Shown here in pieces: positions 42,287-50,719 of a stretch of DNA of 64,000 nucleotides (within the stretch, counting starts at the first letter, position 1; each line of letters begins with the position of its first letter). The stretch spans positions 27,297-91,296 of the forward strand of contig CAZNHL010000006.1 in the NCBI GenBank assembly GCA_964572965.1, read 5' to 3'. The stretch comes from CAZNHL01 sp964572965 (GTDB taxonomy: Bacteria > Bacteroidota > Bacteroidia > Cytophagales > UBA9547). Below the pieces are notes generated by a model. That model did no database searches, was not told the DNA's origin, and saw only the letters and a program-made list of their open reading frames with translations. The translations under genes were made by a program, and so were the position numbers.

Positions 42287-43051
42287 ATGGAAACTACTCA
42301 GAAAATTGCCCTTGTAACCGGTGGTAGCCGTGGTTTAGGGAGAGATATGGCATTGGCACTGGCAAAGAAAGGTATCAACGTGATCCTGACTTATAATAGC
42401 AAAAAAGAAGAAGGACTTGCTGTTGTTGCTGAAATAGAAAAGTCAGGCCTGAAAGCTGCGGCTTTACAATTGAATGCAGGAGATGTAAAGAGCTTTGATG
42501 CGTTTTTCAGTGAATTGAAAACAGTATTGAAAAGTAAATTCAATACTGACCGTTTTGACTTCCTGATCAATAATGCCGGCACTGCACTTTATGCTTCTTT
42601 TGCCGATACAACAGAAGAGCAGTTTGATACAGCTTTGAATATTCACTACAAAGGAGTGTTTTTCTTAACACAAAAAGCATTGTCATTTATAAATGATGGT
42701 GGTCGTATTATCAATATCTCATCAGGATTGGCACGTTTCTCTTACCTTGGCTCGTCTGCTTATGGTTCTATGAAAGGAGCTGTTGAAGTATTGACAAGAT
42801 ATCTGGCAAAAGAATTAGGTGCCCGTGGTATTGCAGCCAATGTAGTTGCTCCGGGTGCTATTGAGACAGATTTTGGCGGTGGTCATGTGAGGGACAATAA
42901 AGACATCAACGCTCAGATAGCCGGTGTTACAGCTCTAGGGCGTGTTGGTTTACCGGGAGATATTGGCGGAGTAGTAGCTTTCCTTTGCACAGAAGAAGCC
43001 CGTTGGATTAACGGACAACGTATAGAGGTGTCTGGTGGTATTAATCTCTGA
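42287..43051 (+). CDS. Short-chain dehydrogenase/reductase
   Basis: The start at 42287 (METTQKIALVTGG) is preferred over an earlier in-frame Lys-rich extension. The 254-aa protein is a classical SDR. The NAD(P)-binding motif is TGGSRGLG (residues 11-18), and the structural NNAG lies near 100. The catalytic Ser/Tyr/Lys appear in ISSGLARFSYLGSSAYGSMKG. C-terminal GRVGLPGDIGGVVAFL and WINGQRIEVSGG are typical. The Arg after GGS favours NADPH. Substrate is unknown. An AraC regulator is immediately upstream, and a conserved micro-ORF followed by a 24-bp terminator comes after the stop codon. Confidence 0.93.
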   Translation: METTQKIALVTGGSRGLGRDMALALAKKGINVILTYNSKKEEGLAVVAEIEKSGLKAAALQLNAGDVKSFDAFFSELKTVLKSKFNTDRFDFLINNAGTALYASFADTTEEQFDTALNIHYKGVFFLTQKALSFINDGGRIINISSGLARFSYLGSSAYGSMKGAVEVLTRYLAKELGARGIAANVVAPGAIETDFGGGHVRDNKDINAQIAGVTALGRVGLPGDIGGVVAFLCTEEARWINGQRIEVSGGINL

Positions 43052-43098
43052 TTGCTATAAATTAAAAAGCAACCCTTATTGAAATTTCATTTCTTTCA

Positions 43099-43167
43099 AT
43101 GCCCTTGTTTATGATCTGGCTCGGGCACCCTTTTAAAAGTAACAAAATAATAACCTTAAGCCGGTAA
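43099..43167 (+). CDS. Micro-ORF copy 1: MPLFMIWLGHPFK plus a 9-residue tail
   Basis: ATG at 43099 opens a 22-codon frame reading MPLFMIWLGHPFKSN and then KIITLSR before TAA. The first 13 codons align with those of a second copy at 46874-46918. Seven codons differ, six of them silently at the third base, and one changes Phe to Met. That pattern suggests selection on the peptide. The 24 nt before the ATG are also conserved (CTTATTGAAATTTCATTTC). No ribosome-binding site is obvious. The last codons run into the left arm of a terminator. It could be a translated micro-peptide or a decayed copy of a larger coding repeat. Confidence 0.35.
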   Translation: MPLFMIWLGHPFKSNKIITLSR

Positions 43168-43193
43168 GTCCGGCTTAAGGTTATTATTTTGTT
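43141..43193. terminator. 24-bp perfect palindromic terminator between the SDR and the 43192 gene
   Basis: The arms 43141-43164 and 43170-43193 are fully complementary with a 5-nt loop (core AACCTTAAGCCGG). The right arm includes two bases of the stop codon of the convergent 1175-aa gene. Confidence 0.93.
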
Positions 43194-46100
43194 AGTCAAT
43201 TCTTTTTGGACTGATGGCTTCTCTTGAAATTATATTAAATACAGGTAAGTCAAAAAAGAGCCCGGCATAAATTCTTAATGCATCTTTTTGCCTAACATCC
43301 TCTTCGTAGCTCCTTAATTGTGGAGTATACTGGACTCCCATTTGCAGTATTAATGGGGTTGTAGGGATTCCCCAGCCAACGTGAAGACCCGGACTGATAA
43401 ATTGTGCAAAATTTACATCTTGTGGTAAACTTTCTGAATTACCCTGGTTAAATAAAAATGAAACAGGAGCTCCTAAATCTATGACTGTTAAGGTAAAAGA
43501 AAAAGTGCTTGTTGATCTGTAATATGCATTTCTGTTTTTGAATTTAACAAGCAATGGATCAGAAGCCGATGCCGGATAGTTTGAGGCAAGGTCAAACGGG
43601 TTGAGTCTTTTGCCTTTGGTTCTGCTATAGCTTAAACCTATCGGGGCAGATAACCCCCATACTGCATCATTTTTTGTAGGAGCATAGGTGTATTCGCTAC
43701 CTGCGTAAACTCCTACAAAAGCGTTAACGTCCAAAGAGTGCCACATAGCGCGTTTTCTTTTATAAGAACCTGCCGGCAGTGCATATGATTCAACTACATC
43801 AGCCAGTTGTTCACTATTTCCGCCTGCGTTAATTACATCACTGATAAAGGCACCGAGTTTTGTAATCGTGGTAATAGTCTTCTTTTGTGAAATTTGGGCC
43901 AGATGACTGTAAACGGTTCCTGGGGATGGAGAGAAGTTGTCTAAGTAATCGTTTGTCCCTGTTTGTCCTGTTTTTTTTAAGCCTGTAGAATCAATAAATA
44001 AAGGTTTGTCGGATTTTTCAGTTTTCAATTTAACTTTTCGCCTGGATAATTTAATTGGGAAAACCACCGAAGGCTTGGTTTCTATCTTGGTTGAACTGAT
44101 AAAGTATTTGTTTTTTTGTGTTTTGTTACTGTATAAGTAGTAAATATTATCTTTAGACTGATTAAGTTTTGTTTTGGTGATAATGTCTTTTTTTAAAGAT
44201 AAAGAATGCTGATCTTTTTTTATCAAAGTGTCTTTTTGAGAATTTATTTTAGCAATAAAATTTAATTCATCTGAAAAAACAATCTCAATATTTTTAAACA
44301 CTAAAGAGTCAGTTCTTTCAGTTGTTTTTATGCCATATAATTCGACTGATAAAGCCGAGTATTTCTTAGTTGGACTGACAAAATATTTGTTTTTACCTTC
44401 AATCATATATATGGAATATACATTTTCAGGTTGCTCTAGTTCCATATTAATAGATAAACGAGCTAATCTGTCCTTTTTAAGGAACGATAAAATTCTCTTA
44501 TATTCCGTTTGATTACTTCCTACTTCAATAAGCTTTAATTTATCAATATCCTCTTCTTTTTTTGCTCTTTTGTAATTATTTATACTTATTTTTCTAGAGC
44601 CTAATTTTACTGGATATACTTTTAGCCTTGCTAAATCTTTTTGATTTGGTAATTGTGCATAATACTGAATACTGTTATGGGAAATATGGCCACTGTATAG
44701 AACTGAAGCAGAATCTTTTTTTAATTTATTGCTTAGTTTTATTTTAGAGTATAAATGATCAAAATAGCTGATTGTACTATCTGGTTTAGGAGGCATTATT
44801 ATCTTTCCTTTTTCCAGTGTATCGTTAATACTTTGTAGTAAACGTACATTGCTGCTGATCATGCCAAGAAAGTTCTTTTTTTCTGCCTGGGAGTAGATTT
44901 CCATCGCCTGTCCCATAAAACCTAACCCATGCTTTAATTCTCGGATTGCTTCTTTGTTTTGATTTGATATAAGTGCGTCTGGCGGTAGCAGATTGCTGAT
45001 TAATCCTTGTAAGAAAAACCAGATATTATAGTTGTCGTATTTGATTTTGTCATCGGATTGTCCCTGCATTAACCTCTTCAATTGCTGTGTCTGGTTCATG
45101 CTTAAAAGTATTTTTCCTAACCATTGTTTGCATAGGTAGACTTTTTCCTTGTTCTCGTAATCAATCCCCAATTTACTGAAGACATTATAGCGCATGTCAA
45201 TCAATGCCATCATGGTTTGAAACTCCCTGTCATCCATATTGAGAAGATCCTGGTAGACTAAGGTTCTGCTATATCCGCTTCTTTTAACTTCCGGATTATA
45301 GGCTACAATAAAACATTCCTGTTGTATACTGAATAAAAGTGATACTAATTGGCTCAGGTTCTTATTAACCAGTACGTTAGATTTTTTGCTTAAATCGGGT
45401 ATTACATAGTTCATGTGTAGTTTGGTAATAATATCTCTGAAATTGTACTGTTGGTTAACCAGTTCAGAAATGTCCCAGGCAAACTTAAGGTAAGGCAGGT
45501 AAGGATCACATTGTGGACAATAATTAGTAGTCCATCCGGAGTTAATCAGGTTTTTGGGAAATTGTACAAGGTCTTTCGATAGCGCATATTGCCATGAAGC
45601 ACCCAGGTTAGGCACTTCATATATTTGCCCGCTTTCCAATAAGAGAATTGTTTCCGGGAACAGTGACCTTACCACAGAATCTGTGGTCATATTGATCCTG
45701 AGCATATCAAAAAACCACATAACCGTTTCCTGTTTTACACGCTTGGTAAGATAAATAGTAACTGCGTTAATCGTTTCAGCCTCTGATGGCATCTTAAAAG
45801 CTAATGGATAGCGCATAAAAGCAGGTTCATTCTGATAAATAAGATCGATGTTTTTTAATGTAGTTGAAGTGATAGTTTCTTGATCATGAGAGGAGTAATT
45901 TATTTTATAGTTTTGTTGATTTATATTTTTTTTATACGAGATAATAGCGCTATCTATCTTCTTTTTAAGAACTCGTTTTAATGAATCTGTGTTTATTTCT
46001 TTTATATCGAAATTGATAAATAAACAAGTATCAAGTTTTTGTATTTTATCAATTGAATTAATATCATTTTTCAATGAATTGAATTCGTATTCGCTTATAT

Positions 46101-46719
46101 TTTTGTTTTTATTAGTTAAGTAATTATCGCATTTTTTTGAACATGTAGTGTACTTAAATATTCCTCTTTTTCGATATATTGTATCACAATTAATTGGTTT
46201 ATTTTCAGTTGAATCTAAATCAATTAATTGTTTGTTTATAATATCTTTATTTAATAGTTCTATATATTTAATAAAGTTGTTTAGTTTATGAATATCATTT
46301 TGAATTGATGTAATAGCTGAAATTTCATTTTGTACAATATCTAAACTTGATAAGTATTTTTTGAAATCAGAGGAACTATAGTTTTTTAATCTGTCAATAA
46401 AAACTACAGTATCTATGATGTTTATAGTAATTTGATTATAAGGTATAGCTAGAACCTTATTTGTTATGATTTTATTTCTTTTGGCAGCTGCACCTTCTGA
46501 AGTGTCAATTCTTGTACTATACCAAAGTAAGGACGAATAAAGGTTTTTGTAATAAGCGTTTGTTTTTTGAGAATCTGTTGAAGGGGGGCTTATATTATTA
46601 ATATTTTTAGCTAGATAATAGGCATTGTAAATAGTGCTTTCTTCGCTTTCTTGTCCATAGGCAATCGAAAAGACAAAAAAGATTAACCCTGTAAGAAAGA
46701 AGCTGGTTGGTTTTTTCAT
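43192..46719 (-). CDS. Large exported protein of unknown function with C-terminal outer-membrane barrel-like region
   Basis: I do not recognise this 1175-aa protein. It has a signal peptide (FFLTGLIFFVFSIAYGQ). Residues about 30-290 are Lys/Asn/Ile-rich and strongly AT-rich at DNA level, with a short CDTIYRKRGIFKYTTCSKKC segment near 178. Residues 300-660 are helical with ordinary base composition. Residues about 670-930 are AT-rich again and hold three related beta units (for example VYSIYMIEGKNKYFVSPTKK and IYYLYSNKTQKNKYFISSTK, ending near VKLSRRKV-type strands). The last 230 residues look like membrane strands (LGLHVGWGIP-type segments, LRIYAGLFFDLPVF). The four-part mosaic suggests shuffled domains. 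Direct repeats carrying a micro-ORF flank the gene on both sides. Confidence 0.6.
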   Translation of the reverse strand: MKKPTSFFLTGLIFFVFSIAYGQESEESTIYNAYYLAKNINNISPPSTDSQKTNAYYKNLYSSLLWYSTRIDTSEGAAAKRNKIITNKVLAIPYNQITINIIDTVVFIDRLKNYSSSDFKKYLSSLDIVQNEISAITSIQNDIHKLNNFIKYIELLNKDIINKQLIDLDSTENKPINCDTIYRKRGIFKYTTCSKKCDNYLTNKNKNISEYEFNSLKNDINSIDKIQKLDTCLFINFDIKEINTDSLKRVLKKKIDSAIISYKKNINQQNYKINYSSHDQETITSTTLKNIDLIYQNEPAFMRYPLAFKMPSEAETINAVTIYLTKRVKQETVMWFFDMLRINMTTDSVVRSLFPETILLLESGQIYEVPNLGASWQYALSKDLVQFPKNLINSGWTTNYCPQCDPYLPYLKFAWDISELVNQQYNFRDIITKLHMNYVIPDLSKKSNVLVNKNLSQLVSLLFSIQQECFIVAYNPEVKRSGYSRTLVYQDLLNMDDREFQTMMALIDMRYNVFSKLGIDYENKEKVYLCKQWLGKILLSMNQTQQLKRLMQGQSDDKIKYDNYNIWFFLQGLISNLLPPDALISNQNKEAIRELKHGLGFMGQAMEIYSQAEKKNFLGMISSNVRLLQSINDTLEKGKIIMPPKPDSTISYFDHLYSKIKLSNKLKKDSASVLYSGHISHNSIQYYAQLPNQKDLARLKVYPVKLGSRKISINNYKRAKKEEDIDKLKLIEVGSNQTEYKRILSFLKKDRLARLSINMELEQPENVYSIYMIEGKNKYFVSPTKKYSALSVELYGIKTTERTDSLVFKNIEIVFSDELNFIAKINSQKDTLIKKDQHSLSLKKDIITKTKLNQSKDNIYYLYSNKTQKNKYFISSTKIETKPSVVFPIKLSRRKVKLKTEKSDKPLFIDSTGLKKTGQTGTNDYLDNFSPSPGTVYSHLAQISQKKTITTITKLGAFISDVINAGGNSEQLADVVESYALPAGSYKRKRAMWHSLDVNAFVGVYAGSEYTYAPTKNDAVWGLSAPIGLSYSRTKGKRLNPFDLASNYPASASDPLLVKFKNRNAYYRSTSTFSFTLTVIDLGAPVSFLFNQGNSESLPQDVNFAQFISPGLHVGWGIPTTPLILQMGVQYTPQLRSYEEDVRQKDALRIYAGLFFDLPVFNIISREAISPKRID

Positions 46720-46873
46720 ATAGCTGTAAAAGTATTTAAAGTTGCATATTAATAAATTATTGGTTGTTTTTTATATTAATTAAAAGAGAAGTATTGAAAA
46801 TGTTGAAGATGGAAGTTTTATTTAGGTACTTTTTATCTCTAAATCCATCTTATTGAAATATCATTTTTTTTTG

Positions 46874-46918
46874 ATGCCTTTGATGATGATATGGCTTGGT
46901 CATCCGTTTAAAAAGTAA
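46874..46918 (+). CDS. Micro-ORF copy 2: MPLMMIWLGHPFKK
   Basis: This 14-codon ORF lies in a 690-bp region without any other gene on this strand. It differs from copy 1 over the first 13 codons by six silent changes (for example CCC/CCT, GGG/GGT, CAC/CAT) and one Phe-to-Met change. The 25 nt before it (CTTATTGAAATATCATTTT then a T-run) match the sequence before copy 1, with one extra base. A strong terminator stem begins 24 bp after the stop. With no neighbouring gene to trail, this copy would have to be its own short transcript or the end of one from further upstream. Confidence 0.35.
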   Translation: MPLMMIWLGHPFKK

Positions 46919-46941
46919 TATCATATATAGAAATCTGGCTG

Positions 46942-46975
46942 ACAGGCCGTCATAGTTTTAACTATGACGGCCTGT
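46942..46975 (+). terminator. Terminator after the second micro-ORF
   Basis: A 16-bp perfect stem (46942-46957 with 46960-46975, core CAGGCCGTCATAGTT) with a 2-nt loop is followed by TTGCTTTT. There is no gene directly upstream on this strand apart from the micro-ORF. Confidence 0.85.
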
Positions 46976-47182
46976 TTGCTTTTATGGCAATACTTAAATT
47001 TTAATGTATGTTTTTGGTGTCATATGTGGGTTTTGGTTCCTTATAAGTGCTCTCATTTTTATCATTCAATATTTTGGTCTGAAATTTTGATGTAAGTTTT
47101 TTGTGGTTTTTGTTCTGAAATGGTAAAATCAAGTAGCTTGAATACCAGTTATTTAGTACTGTAAAATACAAAAATGTAAGTA

Positions 47183-47235
47183 TTGCACCCCTTGTAGCAT
47201 AAGCCTACATTTGCATTGTTTAGATTGTTTCTAAA
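47183..47235 (+). promoter_or_regulatory. Promoter with Fur-like palindrome, upstream of the 47410 gene
   Basis: TTG at 47183 and TACATTTG at 47206 are spaced 20 bp apart, as expected for -33/-7. A palindrome TTTAGA-TTGTT-TCTAAA (47219-47235) starts five bases after the -7 element, over the likely transcription start. An almost identical arrangement, including GTATTGCA at the -33 position, precedes the 50712 gene. The 46981-47409 stretch also has a GGTGA/TCACC hairpin (47350-47367) shortly before the start codon. The palindrome resembles iron-box forms reported from Bacteroidota; the identity of the regulator is inferred. Confidence 0.6.
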
Positions 47236-47409
47236 TAGTGATTTACTGATTGATGACATTGCTATAAGGTGTAAGAGATTAAGGTTGGAATTGTGAGACG
47301 GTGTTGAGTTGAGTTATAGTCATGTCTTTACCAGTGATGGATATTCTCAGGTGAAAGGCGCCTCACCGTTCATATCATATTTTTATTTTAACCTTTTAAT
47401 TCTAAAACC

Positions 47410-48108
47410 ATGTTTAAGAAAAATTTAAAATTTGTATTAGGGCTGGCACTTGCAACAGCCACTATAGTAGTATCATGTAAAAAGAAAGACAGCGATGTTG
47501 GGCCTGCTTATAATACCAAAGCAACTTCAGCCTTGGAAGGTACCGGCTGTGAAAATTGTTGCAGCAGCTCTGGCACAGATAGTTTATCGGGAGCACCTGT
47601 TGCGGCTGCTCAGGTTGGTAACCCTGGTGCATATACTGATTTGTTTTTTAATTTTTGTGACGGTGAGGTTGACGAAAGTACTGATGCACATATAGTTTTA
47701 AATAAGCAGTTTAACTCATTTGTCGGAGGCTTGAACGGCTGGAAAGTTGACTATCTGGATTCTGCGAATGTTGCTTATAGCACTACACTTTCAACCATTA
47801 CTTGTTCAAGTATTTTGTCTAACAAAAGAACGAATGGGAATGGCGGTTCCTATGCCAATTTTATGGGGCAGAATTCTTCTGCCTATGGACTTGTCGGTTG
47901 GTATACTTATACGCCACCGGGAGGCCCTATCACACCTACTAAACTATTGTTGGTATGGAAAGACTGTGACGCAAGCGGTACATTAAATACCGGTGATAAG
48001 GCTTATGTGGTAAGAGTAGGGGTATTCCCTAAATATTCTGCCGGCCCTCCTGCTACATATCATGCTAGAATCGGTCTTGAGTACAGATGCTATACGATTA
48101 ACTGTTAA
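47410..48108 (+). CDS. Cys-containing lipoprotein of unknown function
   Basis: I do not recognise this 232-aa product. The lipoprotein signal is FVLGLALATATIVVSC (Cys23), followed by a Lys/Asp linker. A Cys cluster, GTGCENCCSSSGTD, lies at about residues 45-58; further single Cys residues (FNFCDG, ITCSSI, WKDCDASG, YRCYTINC) are spread through the domain and suggest disulfides. The body is rich in Gly, Ser, Thr and aromatic residues, as in beta-sandwich surface proteins. WKDCDASGTLNTGDKAYVV looks like a short calcium-binding or dockerin-like loop. It is followed by a terminator and then a T9SS cargo gene. It probably sits on the cell surface; the promoter carries a Fur-like box. Confidence 0.6.
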   Translation: MFKKNLKFVLGLALATATIVVSCKKKDSDVGPAYNTKATSALEGTGCENCCSSSGTDSLSGAPVAAAQVGNPGAYTDLFFNFCDGEVDESTDAHIVLNKQFNSFVGGLNGWKVDYLDSANVAYSTTLSTITCSSILSNKRTNGNGGSYANFMGQNSSAYGLVGWYTYTPPGGPITPTKLLLVWKDCDASGTLNTGDKAYVVRVGVFPKYSAGPPATYHARIGLEYRCYTINC

Positions 48109-48116
48109 TCAGTATG

Positions 48117-48143
48117 AAGGGGTTACTCATTGGGTAACCCCTT
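48117..48143 (+). terminator. Terminator after the 47410 gene
   Basis: A perfect 10-bp stem (48117-48126, AAGGGGTTAC, with 48134-48143) is followed by TTTAG. It starts nine bases beyond the stop codon and ends 32 bp before the next gene, which may therefore depend on read-through. Confidence 0.8.
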
Positions 48144-48174
48144 TTTAGATTGTAACCTAATTATATTAAAATAG

Positions 48175-50319
48175 ATGAGTAGTTTTTATCAAACAAACAT
48201 TGAGATGTGTTATTTAGCCGCTGGGGTAAAGAAGTGGGGCCTGTCAATCCTGTTGTTGGTGTTTTCGATGGGTGGAGTTTTAGCTAAAAGTCCGGTAACG
48301 GAGTGGCAACGCAGATATGGAGGAACAGGCGTTGCAAAAAGTGACAGGGAACTTAAAGTAACACAAACTGCGGATGGTGGTTATATTATGGCAAGCTCAA
48401 CATCAGCTACCAGTGGCCATGTGACAGACAATCATGGTGATTTTGATATGTGGGTCGTGAAAACAGACGCCCTTGGCGAAATTGTCTGGAAAAAATCTTA
48501 CGGAGGAAGTGGGGTGGATTATGCAAAGTCCATTCAGCAAACTACTGATGGTGGTTATGTAATAGCCGGATATTCCAATTCGTCAAATGGAGATGTAAGC
48601 GGAGGGCATGGTAATTATGACTTTTGGGTAGTAAAAATAGCTGGTGATGGTACTTTAGAGTGGCAGAAAACATTTGGTGGAACAAACGAAGACCGTGCTT
48701 ATTCCATCAAACAAACACCTGATGGGGGCTATATTGTCGGTGGGATTACTACTTCTTCTGATGGAGATGTAACGGATCCTAAGGGAAGTTTTGATGTATG
48801 GATAGTGAAACTGGCAAGTACAGGCAGTTTAGACTGGCAGAAGACTTTGGGTGGTACCGGTATCGATTTTTGTTATGATTTGATTACCACAGAAGACGGA
48901 GGATATTTATTTACAGGTTACAGCAATTCTGTTGACGGAGATGTAGAAGGTGGCCAGGGAAGTGAAGATTATTGGGTTGTAAAACTAAACGATACAGGAG
49001 CGCTGACATGGCAAAAAACTTTAGGAGGTACAAAAAGTGATATCTCCTATTCTGTTAAACAGGCAAAAGATCTTGGATATATTATTGCCGGAGAAACATC
49101 GTCCATAGACGGTGATGTGAGCAACGCTAAAGGAGGAAATAAGAGTGATTACTGGATTGTAAAGTTAAATACAGGAGGTGCACTTGAATGGGAAAAGTCA
49201 TATGGCGGTACTAACATCGATATAGCTTATTCAATCGAACTAACGCTTGATGGAGAATACGTCATAGCCGGAGAATCTAGCTCTCCTGATGGAGATGTGA
49301 TAGGGTTACACAGAGGTAACGGAGTTGATTATTCCGATTTCTGGATTGTAAGAATAGATGCCACTGGTGAAATAGTATGGCAAAAAACCTGGGGTAGTCC
49401 GGGAACTGATGTAGGCCGTTATGTGCAGCAAACTACTTCTGGCGGTTACATTGTTATAGGCTTTACAGATGCTAATACTGGTGGTGATAAAGTACTTTTA
49501 CCTTATCCGGGAAGTGGTTTTTTTGCTTTGTTGAAATTCTCAGCTTGTCCCGCTTACACTTCTCTGACGGCAACCATTTGTGAAGGGAAGAACTATGATT
49601 TCAATGGAACGGCATTAACAAAGGCTGGTGAGTATAAATCAACTTTGCAGACAGTAGGCGGCTGTGACAGCATAATTACACTTACATTAAAAGTAGCTCC
49701 TGTAAGTACAGGCAAACTTTCGGCTGCAATTTGTGCAGGCGATAGCTATGATTTCATTGGTACTGCTTACACAAATGCGGGAACATACTATAAAACTTTA
49801 ACAGCAGCATCTGGCTGTGACAGTATTGTTGAGTTGGCATTGACAGTAAACCAATTGCCTGTTCCGGTAATCACAGCTAATGGCAACGAACTAAGTACAG
49901 GGACTTTTGATGCTTATGAGTGGTTTTTAGACGGTCAGCCGATAGCTGATGCCACTGCTGCTACATATACAGCTACTGTTGATGGTGACTATACTGTAAA
50001 AGTAAGTAATGCCAATACCTGCAGTGCTACATCAGCAATTTATATATACAAAGATATAAAAACGTCTATTTCCGATGGCTTAATTAATGGGGCAGTGCAG
50101 GTATATCCAAACCCTGTAGTTGATTTACTGCATATAGCATTAGCAGACGCACCCGGTTTGGAAGTAACTGTTTCTTCTGTTAATGGAAATATTGTTAAGT
50201 ATATAAAAACAGAGTCAGATAAAGCAGACATCTCACTTAGTGAACTGCCTGCAGGGGTTTATGTTTTGAGAATTGTAGCCGGAGAAACTACCATGATCAG
50301 AAAAGTAGTAAGACAATAA
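48175..50319 (+). CDS. T9SS type A cargo protein with DGGYIIAG-type beta-propeller repeats
   Basis: The 714-aa secreted protein has a hydrophobic signal (SILLLVFSMGGVLA); the start could be at 48175 or ten codons on at 48205. Residues about 45-455 hold seven or so repeats of about 57 residues with the pattern DGGYIVAG, SSDGDV, DFWVVKL, LEWQKTFGGT and AYSIKQT, consistent with a propeller. Two shorter units of about 40 residues follow (ICEGKNYDFNGTAL and ICAGDSYDFIGTAY, each ending GGCDSIITLTL or SGCDSIVELAL). The last 75 residues are a type A sorting domain (VYPNPVVDLLHI through GVYVLRIVAGETTMIRKVV), cleaved during type IX export. The ligand or enzyme activity is unknown. Confidence 0.85.
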   Translation: MSSFYQTNIEMCYLAAGVKKWGLSILLLVFSMGGVLAKSPVTEWQRRYGGTGVAKSDRELKVTQTADGGYIMASSTSATSGHVTDNHGDFDMWVVKTDALGEIVWKKSYGGSGVDYAKSIQQTTDGGYVIAGYSNSSNGDVSGGHGNYDFWVVKIAGDGTLEWQKTFGGTNEDRAYSIKQTPDGGYIVGGITTSSDGDVTDPKGSFDVWIVKLASTGSLDWQKTLGGTGIDFCYDLITTEDGGYLFTGYSNSVDGDVEGGQGSEDYWVVKLNDTGALTWQKTLGGTKSDISYSVKQAKDLGYIIAGETSSIDGDVSNAKGGNKSDYWIVKLNTGGALEWEKSYGGTNIDIAYSIELTLDGEYVIAGESSSPDGDVIGLHRGNGVDYSDFWIVRIDATGEIVWQKTWGSPGTDVGRYVQQTTSGGYIVIGFTDANTGGDKVLLPYPGSGFFALLKFSACPAYTSLTATICEGKNYDFNGTALTKAGEYKSTLQTVGGCDSIITLTLKVAPVSTGKLSAAICAGDSYDFIGTAYTNAGTYYKTLTAASGCDSIVELALTVNQLPVPVITANGNELSTGTFDAYEWFLDGQPIADATAATYTATVDGDYTVKVSNANTCSATSAIYIYKDIKTSISDGLINGAVQVYPNPVVDLLHIALADAPGLEVTVSSVNGNIVKYIKTESDKADISLSELPAGVYVLRIVAGETTMIRKVVRQ

Positions 50320-50408
50320 TAGCCCAGATCAATGCTCACTTTATAAGTGAGACCTTAGTTATTTTTTGATCCGTTTCAGGTTCGGCCAGGTATGGCATTT
50401 TTTTGGGT

Positions 50409-50440
50409 AATATTCCCGGGATTCAGCACCCGGGAATATT
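50409..50440 (+). terminator. Terminator after the propeller gene
   Basis: A perfect 12-bp stem (50409-50420, AATATTCCCGGG, with 50429-50440) is followed by a T-tract (50441-50446). It is in the 50320-50711 non-coding region. Confidence 0.9.
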
Positions 50441-50550
50441 TTTTTGGAATACATGAACAAGGCTTATGTTCCCTAACTACTAGTAGTTATCCCAAAAAAT
50501 AAGTAGACCTATACTGGTTTTAAGGTATTGTAAATCATGTTTTTAAAGTA

Positions 50551-50603
50551 TTGCATTAGAGAATCAACCACTTTATCTTTACTATTATTTAGAATGATTC
50601 TAA
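50551..50603 (+). promoter_or_regulatory. Promoter with Fur-like palindrome, upstream of the 50712 gene
   Basis: TTG at 50551 and TATCTTTA at 50574 are 20 bp apart. The palindrome TTAGAA-TGA-TTCTAA (50589-50603) follows seven bases later. The -33 region reads AAGTATTGCA, identical to that of the 47410 promoter, and the overall geometry matches to within one or two bases. The two genes are probably controlled together. Confidence 0.6.
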
Positions 50604-50659
50604 TTTAATGTTCGCATTGTTTTACCAACCTATAATTCCAATTTTTTAAACTACCAACT

Positions 50660-50719
50660 ATGAGTACCCCCGGGCCGAGGTTCGGGGGTAAGTTTAAAAT
50701 TGATTTGAGTTATGTTTAA
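50660..50719 (+). CDS. Possible leader peptide overlapping the start of the PKD protein gene
   Basis: ATG at 50660 opens a 19-codon frame (MSTPGPRFGGKFKIDLSYV) whose TAA at 50717-50719 lies past the ATG of the next gene (50712), an 8-bp overlap. An 8-bp hairpin with a GC core (50665-50672 with 50683-50690, TACCCCCG) lies within it. Ribosomes reading the leader would melt the hairpin, so translational coupling is possible. No family support exists and chance occurrence is not excluded. Confidence 0.25.
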   Translation: MSTPGPRFGGKFKIDLSYV

